64,000 nucleotides of DNA from Acinetobacter junii CIP 64.5 (GTDB lineage: Bacteria; Pseudomonadota; Gammaproteobacteria; Pseudomonadales; Moraxellaceae). Below, in pieces: positions 57,251 to 64,000 of the stretch. The stretch's first letter is position 1. Each line of letters starts with the position of its first letter. The stretch is taken from assembly GCF_000368765.1 (NCBI RefSeq), contig NZ_KB849654.1:151535-215534 (forward strand), given 5' to 3'. The translations under genes were made by a program, and so were the position numbers. A model generated the notes under the pieces. That model was not told where the DNA came from, did no database searches, and worked only from the letters and a program-made list of their open reading frames with translations.

Positions 57251-57785
57251 ACTTTCCTCGAACTTTGAAAAACTCATATTGACCATTGTTTAAATTTGCT
57301 TTCAGACCTTGGCTGACGAAAGCTGAATTTGGTGATTGCACTGTAACTTGATGTTGTGTTTCCAACTCTCTCGTTTTTGGATACCCAGTCAACTCATCAG
57401 TACGAAACTCCATTTTGTTGCCTTGATCTGATAATTTTGTTGCGACAACATCACCCATTAAAACAATTTTAGTATTGTCGTCATAACCTTTGGCTTGCTT
57501 TGCATAAAAAGTCGCATCAGGCTTACCTTGTTTAAACATCACGGCATTGAGTTGACCCAACTGTGAAGTTTTTGACTGCATATTTTGTTCTAATTGCTTG
57601 ATTTCAGCACGAACGTACAAGTTACCTTGTTCATCCGTTTGGGTTAGGTGAACACCCTGAGCTGAATACGTCATATTTTTAGCCGATTCAACATCAAGCT
57701 TTTTCGCTTTGCCGCTATAGTAATAGTAGCCACCGCTAATGGAAGCAACCACTACAGCAACAACATATAAAACTCTGGTATCCAT
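57234..57785 (-). CDS. lptC: LPS export system protein LptC
   Basis: Bitopic inner-membrane protein of 183 aa. One N-terminal helix (VLYVVAVVVASISGGYYYY), then a periplasmic beta-jellyroll with strands such as MEFRTDELTGYPKTRELETQHQVTVQS. The gene follows kdsC after 38 bp and overlaps lptA by 17 bp. Length and order match lptC elsewhere. Confidence 0.95.
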   Translation of the reverse strand: MDTRVLYVVAVVVASISGGYYYYSGKAKKLDVESAKNMTYSAQGVHLTQTDEQGNLYVRAEIKQLEQNMQSKTSQLGQLNAVMFKQGKPDATFYAKQAKGYDDNTKIVLMGDVVATKLSDQGNKMEFRTDELTGYPKTRELETQHQVTVQSPNSAFVSQGLKANLNNGQYEFFKVRGKYAPNS

Positions 57786-57823
57786 AAACAGGGTTACCTA
57801 ACCTTTGGGTAGTTCATTCTATA

Positions 57824-58363
57824 TTAATGTGGTACAGCTAAGTATTTTGCAAGTAGCTCTTGGTAAACACCTTTTGAAGTAAGCAACATGTCACAAACTT
57901 CTCGTACAGCACCACGCCCACCCATTGCTTGGGTGACAAGATGAGCACGACGACGTACTTCCTCATGCCCATTCGGTACAGTAATACTCATACCCGCAAT
58001 TGCAAATGCAGATAAGTCAGGCCAATCATCACCCATGTATAGACAATCTTCAGGGAGAATATTGAACTGAGCACAGGCTTCACGTAATGCTGCACCTTTA
58101 TCTTCACGCCCCTGAAATACTAAATCAACGCCTAAATCTGACATCCGTTTTTCAACTATATGGCTTTTTCGTCCCGTGATAATGATCACTTTCATACCAG
58201 CCTGTTGAACCAATTTCATTCCTAAACCATCACGAATATCAAATGATTTAATTTCATCACCCGAATTCGTTAATGTTACAAAGCCATCGCTTAAGATTCC
58301 ATCGACGTCTAGCACGAGTGCTTGTAAATGACGTGCTTGTTCTTGTAAAGCATAAGATGCCAT
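57824..58363 (-). CDS. kdsC: 3-deoxy-D-manno-octulosonate 8-phosphate phosphatase KdsC
   Basis: HAD-family phosphatase of 179 aa that gives Kdo for LPS. Motif I VLDVDGILSDG holds the nucleophile and acid Asp pair, motif II is IITGRKS, then CLYMGDDWPDLSAF holds the metal Asp pair. Typical tetrameric C-terminal end. It starts 3 bp after the kdsD stop, in the same operon. Confidence 0.97.
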   Translation of the reverse strand: MASYALQEQARHLQALVLDVDGILSDGFVTLTNSGDEIKSFDIRDGLGMKLVQQAGMKVIIITGRKSHIVEKRMSDLGVDLVFQGREDKGAALREACAQFNILPEDCLYMGDDWPDLSAFAIAGMSITVPNGHEEVRRRAHLVTQAMGGRGAVREVCDMLLTSKGVYQELLAKYLAVPH

Positions 58364-58366
58364 GGC

Positions 58367-59344
58367 TTAATTTACTCCTGCCTGAATTAGATCATGCATA
58401 CTAATAACACCAATAACTTTATTGGCATCATCGACAACTACAAATTGATTGATTTTACGCTCATGCATTTTTTCTAATGCTTCTACTGCGCGAGCTTCCT
58501 GAGAAACCGTAAGTGGATTTTTAGTCATGACTTCTGCAACAGGTAAATTAACATCAAAACCTTGCTGATGATCGATCATACGACGTAAATCACCATCAGT
58601 AAAAATACCGAGCAATCTATCCTGTTCATCAACAATGGTCGTAAGACCAAGACGTTTATCAGAAATTTCGTATAACACCTTATTCATCGGTGTATCAGGT
58701 TTAACTTTGGGTAATTCTGAACCTGTATGCATCAAATGTTTTACATGTAAAAGTAAACGTTTCCCTAAAGCTCCAGCAGGATGCGAACGAGCAAAATCAT
58801 CTGCCGTAAACCCACGCGCCTCCAACAAAGCCACAGCCAATGCATCACCAAGCACTAAGGTTGCTGTCGTACTTGATGTAGGTGCTAAACCTAATGGACA
58901 AGCTTCATCAGCGGCACCTAATGTTAAAGGTACATCAGCATTTTGTGGCATTGGCCCTTTATCATCACGACTAATCGTAATCAGTGGAACGCCTAGATGC
59001 TTAATCAAAGGCATAAGCATCATAATCTCATCACTTTTACCAGAGTTTGAGATTGCAATCAGCACATCACCACGCACCAGCATGCCTAGATCGCCATGTC
59101 CTGCTTCACCTGGATGCATAAAAAATGAAGGCGTACCTGTTGAAGCAAAGGTCGCCGCCATTTTCCGTCCAATGTGACCAGATTTACCCATTCCAGTAAC
59201 AACAACACGACCTGAACATTGCAATAAAATCTCACATGCACGATCAAAGCGTTCATCTAATTGTGTTGCAAGAACTTCAATCGCTTGCTGTTCGATGCGC
59301 AGCGTTTCTAGCGCGCTTTTTTGGAAATTTATCGTTTGTGACAT
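58367..59344 (-). CDS. kdsD: Arabinose-5-phosphate isomerase KdsD
   Basis: First step of Kdo synthesis, 325 aa. SIS sugar-isomerase domain (about 35-185) with GMGKSGHIGRKMAATFASTGTP and catalytic His in HPGEAGHGDLGML, then ISNSGKSDE. Two CBS domains follow (about 200-325). The ATG at 59344 gives the standard length; a TTG at 59371 is possible but adds unlikely residues. First gene of the LPS operon, with kdsC next. Confidence 0.96.
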   Translation of the reverse strand: MSQTINFQKSALETLRIEQQAIEVLATQLDERFDRACEILLQCSGRVVVTGMGKSGHIGRKMAATFASTGTPSFFMHPGEAGHGDLGMLVRGDVLIAISNSGKSDEIMMLMPLIKHLGVPLITISRDDKGPMPQNADVPLTLGAADEACPLGLAPTSSTTATLVLGDALAVALLEARGFTADDFARSHPAGALGKRLLLHVKHLMHTGSELPKVKPDTPMNKVLYEISDKRLGLTTIVDEQDRLLGIFTDGDLRRMIDHQQGFDVNLPVAEVMTKNPLTVSQEARAVEALEKMHERKINQFVVVDDANKVIGVISMHDLIQAGVN

Positions 59345-59603
59345 GCAAGTTTGACTCAAAATAATGTTCAATCTACATAAGCGTAGATGATTTTAATCAA
59401 AAGAATTGCGGAGATTCTAGCATAACTGTTTGTGAGAGACGTTTCTAAATGTATAAGATTTCTTAGAAAATGAACAAATATAGAACCCCTATAATTTAAT
59501 CAGTTCATTCCTTTAGAACATGTTTTTTTATGCGGATAACTTTATGAAAAATGATGCATACGTTATGATGTAACGCTAATTTTGTTGAGTGTTAAAAGCC
59601 CTT

Positions 59604-61025
59604 ATGCAACCTTTTGTTTTATATAACTCTGAGCAACGTAAAAAAGTTGAATTTGTCCCACGCAAAGAAGGTCAAATCGACATGTATGTCTGTGGTATGA
59701 CCGTTTACGATTACTGTCATATCGGACACGCTCGAGTTATGGTTGCATTTGACTACATCATCCGTTTCTTACGTAGTCAAGGTTGGAAAGTACGCTATAT
59801 CCGCAATATTACTGATATTGACGATAAAATTATTGCGCGTGCTAATGAAAATAGAGAAAGCATCCAACAACTTACTGCACGATTTATCGAAGCGATGAAT
59901 GAAGATGCTGCTAATTTAGGTTGTGCTGCGCCAGATGAAGCTCCGAAAGCGACTGAATACATTGATCAAATGCAAAACATGATCAGCAATTTGGTAGATA
60001 AAGGTGCTGCCTATCCTGCAAGCAATGGTGATGTCTATTTTGAAGTCACAAAATTCGATAAGTACGGTCGACTTTCTGGCCGTAAACTCGATGATATGCA
60101 AGCAGGTGCTTCAGAACGCGTAGATGTTGAAGTTGAAAAGAAACATCCTTTTGACTTTGTACTTTGGAAACATGCAAAGGAAAATGAACCTGCTTGGGCA
60201 TCTCCTTGGGGTAATGGTCGCCCAGGTTGGCATATTGAATGTTCTGCAATGTCGACTTGTTGCCTGGGCAATCATTTTGATATTCACGGTGGTGGTTCAG
60301 ACTTAATGTTCCCTCATCATGAAAATGAAATTGCACAAAGTGAAGCTTCAACAGGCGAACAATATGTAAATTATTGGATGCATGTTGGATTCATCAATGT
60401 CGATGGGGAGAAAATGTCTAAATCACTAGGCAATTTCTTTACGATTAGAGATGTGATGGAAAAATTCCATCCAGAAGTGATTCGTTACTTTATCGTCTCC
60501 TCACACTATCGTAGTCCAGTCAATTTTTCTGATGTTGCTTTAAAAGAAGCTAAAACTGCGTTGAGTCGTTTCTATCATTCATTTAAAGCCTATCAACAAA
60601 CATATGGTCAGAAAACTGTTGATGCATTAGATCAAAGTTTTGTTGAACGCTTTAATAACGCAATGTGTGATGATTTCAACACGGCTGAAGCGATGGCTGT
60701 TCTATTCGAGCTTAATAAAGAGTTAAATCGCGCAGTTAAAGAAGAACAAGCTGAACAAGCAACAGTTCTCTACTCAACTTTACGTCAGCTCACAAATATT
60801 CTTGGTCTAGTTCAACACGATGTAGACGAATTCCTTAAATCAGATATCGGACAAGAAGCTCTAACACTTTCTGATGCTGAAATTGAAGACTTTATTCAGC
60901 AACGTGTAGATGCGAAAAAGGCTAAAGACTTTGCCAAGGCGGATAGTATTCGACAGTCTTTACTCGATCAAGGCGTGGTTTTAGAAGACACTCGCCAAGG
61001 TACAATTTGGAGACGTGCTGATTAA
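59604..61025 (+). CDS. cysS: Cysteinyl-tRNA synthetase
   Basis: Class I aminoacyl-tRNA synthetase of 473 aa. Active-site motif HIGHA (39-43) and KMSKS (in [11 protein letters not shown], about 265-272). Zinc ligands include Cys30 and those in [31 protein letters not shown]. The C-terminal anticodon domain is present. The ATG at 59604 is preferred to the GTG 15 nt upstream. tRNA-Gly follows 63 bp downstream. Confidence 0.98.
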   Translation: MQPFVLYNSEQRKKVEFVPRKEGQIDMYVCGMTVYDYCHIGHARVMVAFDYIIRFLRSQGWKVRYIRNITDIDDKIIARANENRESIQQLTARFIEAMNEDAANLGCAAPDEAPKATEYIDQMQNMISNLVDKGAAYPASNGDVYFEVTKFDKYGRLSGRKLDDMQAGASERVDVEVEKKHPFDFVLWKHAKENEPAWASPWGNGRPGWHIECSAMSTCCLGNHFDIHGGGSDLMFPHHENEIAQSEASTGEQYVNYWMHVGFINVDGEKMSKSLGNFFTIRDVMEKFHPEVIRYFIVSSHYRSPVNFSDVALKEAKTALSRFYHSFKAYQQTYGQKTVDALDQSFVERFNNAMCDDFNTAEAMAVLFELNKELNRAVKEEQAEQATVLYSTLRQLTNILGLVQHDVDEFLKSDIGQEALTLSDAEIEDFIQQRVDAKKAKDFAKADSIRQSLLDQGVVLEDTRQGTIWRRAD

Positions 61026-61088
61026 TTCAACACTTAGCATTATAGAGAGTTGACAGTTTAATGAAATTCTCTATAATGCGTCCATATT

Positions 61089-61164
<76 letters not shown>

Positions 61165-61176
61165 AAATTTAAAAAA

Positions 61177-61205
61177 GCTCTAGTCATTTGATTAGGGTTT
61201 TTTTT
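61177..61205 (+). terminator. Terminator after tRNA-Gly
   Basis: Stem AAAGCTCTAGTC / GATTAGGGTTTT (with G-U pairs) and a T tract. It starts 12 bp after the tRNA 3' end. Confidence 0.75.
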
Positions 61206-61426
61206 ATTTCTTCTCATTCGATCATAAATCTACAAATAACTGTTTGGCGAATCCAGATTATTATCTATCCATCATTAAGCTTCCTAAACAAATTAAATAA
61301 AAATCATAACCATGGTTTAATCAGATTTACCAAAAGTTCAAGAACACTTACACTCATCCCCTACACTTTTTTTCATAACTCTCATAATTTAATCCTTTGT
61401 GTTTTTTTAAATTAGGTTTAGTAAAA

Positions 61427-61905
61427 ATGAAAAAATCTACTATTGCCCTATCGATTGCATCTATTTTTCTTGTAGCTTGTAGCAAAACAGAGAATAAAAA
61501 ACTGAAGAACAAGCACCGACTTCTGCCACAAGTGAAGTAGTAGCAGAAACTACAGTTACAGATAACGCACATACTGCAGAAAATGCTTTAGATTGGAATG
61601 GTACTTATAAGGGTGTATTACCCTGTGCTGATTGTGAAGGTATTGAAACTAAATTAGAGTTAAATTCAGATAAAACGTATGAAATTAAAGAAACATATCT
61701 CGGTAAAGGGGATGGTAAACCTTTTGAAAGTAAAGGTAGTTTCCAATTCGATAGCAAAAACCCTTCAGTGATTGAACTAGACCAAGCAGGTGATGGACGT
61801 AAATATTTTGTCGCTGAAGGTTATCTTAAAGCTTTAGATTTAGAAGGTAATGAAATTACAGGCGAGTTAGCTGATAAATATCAATTGAAGAAAGAAGCTG
61901 AATAA
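61427..61905 (+). pseudogene. NlpE-like lipoprotein, frameshifted
   Basis: Outer-membrane lipoprotein with an NlpE N-terminal-type domain. The start MKKSTIALSIASIFLVACSK has a lipobox (LVAC). The frame fails at a run of six A (61496-61501): in-frame reading closes soon after, while a seventh A would join the next frame, which reads TEEQAPTSATSEV and then ALDWNGTYKGVLPCADCEGIETKLEL. That CxxC-bearing segment (LPCADC) is the NlpE hallmark, and the frame runs to 61905 (about 158 aa). Either a real knockout or a homopolymer read error. Confidence 0.8.
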
Positions 61906-61944
61906 TAGATTTTCTGCTTAATTATTTTTTCTAGAAACATAATA

Positions 61945-61973
61945 AAAAAAACCCTGCATAAGCAGGGTTTTTT
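61945..61973. terminator. Bidirectional terminator between the NlpE-like gene and aceA
   Basis: AAAAAACCCTGC / GCAGGGTTTTTT with a 4-nt loop, A and T tracts on both sides. Serves both convergent genes. Confidence 0.92.
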
Positions 61974-61991
61974 CGAATCAATCAGAAGCGA

Positions 61992-63590
61992 TTAGCCACC
62001 GAATTGGTTCATTGTGTTTTTGCTAGCATCACCAGCTTTAAGTGCGTTCTCACCAGCAAAGATTTCTTTGTGATCATCACCGATGTCAGAACCAGCCATT
62101 GCTTGGTGTTTAACACATGCGATACCACCGCGGATTTCTTTACGTTGTACGCCAGCAACATAAGCCAACATACCTTCTTCACCGAAGTAACCTTTAGCAA
62201 GCTCATGAGTAGAAAGAGCAGCTGTGTGGTAAGTAGGAAGAGTGATCAAGTGGTGGAAAACACCTGCTTCACGTGCAGCATCAGCTTGGAAAGTACGGAT
62301 CTTTTCATCAGCATCAGCAGCTAATTCAGAGTTATCGTACTCAGCGCTCATTAATTTAGCACGGTCGTAACCAGATACATCTTTACCTTCAGCAACCCAA
62401 CGGTCATACGCTTGTTGACGGAAGTTTAAAGTCCAGTTGAACGATGGAGAGTTGTTATAAACAAGTTTCGCGTTTGGAACTTGTTTTTTGATGTCGTTTA
62501 CGAAACCAGCAATACCAGCAACGTCTGGAGTTGGAGTTTCGATCCAGATCATGTCAGCGCCGTTTTGTAAGCTAGTTACACAGTCAAGCACAACGCGGTC
62601 GTGTTGAGTGCCTTCACGGAACTGGTATAAACCAGAAGCTAAACGAGTTGGGCGGTGTAATTTGCCATCACGCTTGATAAGGATTTCGTCATCAGAAGCT
62701 TCAGAAATATCGATTTCTTTAGTGTCTAAGTAGCTGATGTATTGAGAAGCTAAATCACCTTTCTCTTTAGATACAGGGATCTTTTGAGTTAAGTCAGCAC
62801 CTTCAGAGTCAGTACGTGCAACGATAACACCTTCGTCAACACCAAGCTCAAGGAATGCATAACGTACAGCATTGATTTTAGCTAAGAAGTCTTCGTGTGG
62901 AACAGTTACTTTACCAGCTTGATGACCACATTGTTTAGCGTCAGAAACTTGGTTTTCGATTTGTATTGCACAAGCACCAGCTTCGATCATTTGTTTAGTT
63001 AACAAATAAGTTGCTTCTTCGTTACCGAAACCAGCATCGATGTCAGCAATAATTGGCACAACGTGAGATTCAAAGTTGTCGATTTGTGAAATGATTTCAG
63101 CAGCTTTAGCAGAATCACCAGCTTGTTCAGCTTTTTGTAAAGCGCGGAACAAATCATTTAATTCTTTAGCGTCAGCTTGACGTAAGAATGTATAGATTTC
63201 AGCGATTAGTTTAGGCACAGCAGTTTTTTCGTGCATAGATTGGTCAGGAAGTGGACCAAATTCTGAACGAAGAGCAGCAACCATCCAACCAGAAAGGTAG
63301 ATGTAACGTTTGCTTGTAGTACCGAAGTATTTTTTGTTCGCAATCATTTTTTGTTGCGCGATGAAACCGTGCCAGCAACCTAATGATTGAGTGTATTTGC
63401 TTGAATCAGCGTCATATTCAGCCATATCTTTACGCATGATAGCAGCTGTATATTTAGCGATGTCTAAACCAGTGTGGAAACGGTTTTGAACCATCATACG
63501 AGCAGCATCTTCTGGGCGAATCGCACCCCAAGTACCACCTAATTTTTCTTTAACGGCACGAACGTGCTCTAAAGCTGATTGATATGTCAT
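61992..63590 (-). CDS. aceA: Isocitrate lyase
   Basis: Cleaves isocitrate to glyoxylate and succinate in the glyoxylate shunt. The 532-aa enzyme is of the longer proteobacterial type. The active-site Cys is in the KQCGH segment (KKCGH in most ICLs; Lys-to-Gln at the second position). DADAGFGNEE-like metal motif (ADIDAGFGNEE), EDF and the PSFNWTLNF substrate region follow. Strong codon bias (many GAA, GCT, AAA repeats in conserved strands) suggests high expression on acetate or fatty acids. Confidence 0.96.
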   Translation of the reverse strand: MTYQSALEHVRAVKEKLGGTWGAIRPEDAARMMVQNRFHTGLDIAKYTAAIMRKDMAEYDADSSKYTQSLGCWHGFIAQQKMIANKKYFGTTSKRYIYLSGWMVAALRSEFGPLPDQSMHEKTAVPKLIAEIYTFLRQADAKELNDLFRALQKAEQAGDSAKAAEIISQIDNFESHVVPIIADIDAGFGNEEATYLLTKQMIEAGACAIQIENQVSDAKQCGHQAGKVTVPHEDFLAKINAVRYAFLELGVDEGVIVARTDSEGADLTQKIPVSKEKGDLASQYISYLDTKEIDISEASDDEILIKRDGKLHRPTRLASGLYQFREGTQHDRVVLDCVTSLQNGADMIWIETPTPDVAGIAGFVNDIKKQVPNAKLVYNNSPSFNWTLNFRQQAYDRWVAEGKDVSGYDRAKLMSAEYDNSELAADADEKIRTFQADAAREAGVFHHLITLPTYHTAALSTHELAKGYFGEEGMLAYVAGVQRKEIRGGIACVKHQAMAGSDIGDDHKEIFAGENALKAGDASKNTMNQFGG

Positions 63591-64000
63591 GATATTTTCC
63601 TTTCAGGGATTGGCATCGAATGCACGCTGAAAACCATGCTTTTTTATAGGCTAGATTTCAAGCACTTCATCAATATGTTGCACAGCTTAGTCTTTGCCAA
63701 GAGATTAATCCAATATTCTTGGGTAATTTTCGGTATTTTTTTTTGAAATATGCCTTTGAACATGAACTTATAGCGAGTCCAAGTCATTACAAACCATTGT
63801 TTTAAATAATATTTAATTAAGCTTAACAATGAGATTAGAAAATCAAATTTATTAAAAATGAATATCTTTTAATCGCTCATCTTTCAGAGTTCCACCCCTA
63901 AAATTTTATCAAATTGACATTTTTAGCCATTTAATAGGTCATTTATTTTGTTATTTACTAAACAACTGTGCTTGATATCTTTGGTTAATTCTAAACCAAA
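63591..64000. other. Region upstream of aceA, no gene seen
   Basis: About 410 bp up to the window edge. An apparent 61-aa ORF at 63644-63829 has no family-like sequence and no ribosome site, so it is not called. The stretch is very AT-rich and presumably holds the aceA promoter and any control sites. Confidence 0.6.

Noticed and set aside
63644..63829. A 61-aa ORF upstream of aceA
   Set aside because: No ribosome site, no recognisable motif; AT-rich promoter region explains it better.

Overview
The window is about 64 kb of AT-rich chromosome from an Acinetobacter species (Moraxellaceae). Three things point to the genus: a long UmuD (203 aa, UmuDAb type) divergent from a ddrR-like gene, the small conserved Acinetobacter hypothetical genes, and the order kdsD-kdsC-lptC-lptA-lptB. 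The species was not determined. I saw no CRISPR array, prophage, integron, toxin-antitoxin pair or recognisable defence island; most of the window is housekeeping DNA. One insertion sequence and a striking set of broken genes stand out.

Region by region. (1) 1-6.1 kb: a minus-strand catabolic cluster (TPP enzyme, aldehyde dehydrogenase, aspartate dehydrogenase, SDR, alpha/beta hydrolase, MFS/cupin chimera, ferredoxin-reductase remnant). It lies divergent from an intact IclR regulator, with two identical 16-bp palindromes between them. Five of the seven genes carry frameshifts, a premature stop or deletion fusions. (2) 7-10.8 kb: tRNA-Trp, tRNA-Leu, a patatin phospholipase overlapping a protein-kinase-like gene, and a divergent DUF815-type ATPase. 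(3) 11-24.8 kb: TetR/EamA pair, tsaD, rpsU, yqeY, small secreted and GFA proteins, M48 protease, acyltransferase, broken ghrB, broken metallo-beta-lactamase-fold gene, an ArsR/SRPBCC pair with paired operators, umuDC and ddrR. (4) 25-30.5 kb: a secreted HIUase and GlcG-like protein divergent from an HprRS-like two-component system, nudC, a TIGR03643 protein and a double cupin. (5) 30.5-46.4 kb: rodA, a TerC/CBS/CorC protein, kup, an Fbp-type iron ABC transporter, a TonB receptor, mutS, fdxA and an M15-type lipoprotein. (6) 46.5-55.7 kb: O-methyltransferase, tandem Usp, hexapeptide acyltransferase, YigZ, and a type I secretion operon whose TolC-like gene is split by a 1,235-bp IS3-family element with a 3-bp target duplication. 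(7) 55.9-64 kb: the LPS transport/Kdo operon, cysS, tRNA-Gly, a frameshifted NlpE-like lipoprotein and aceA.

The main biological message is gene loss. At least eight loci look inactivated or fused: three single-base indels, three in-frame TAA codons, deletion fusions in two adjacent genes, and one IS insertion. Three indels lie in A runs and could be sequencing errors; the nonsense codons, deletions and IS insertion are unlikely to be. The best regulatory finds are the IclR-site pair, the HprR/CusR-like box at the hiuH/glcG-hprRS intergenic region, the ArsR operators flanking a promoter, and the UmuDAb-type operator over the umuD promoter. Nothing here is clearly a new system; the patatin-kinase couple is the most open functional question.
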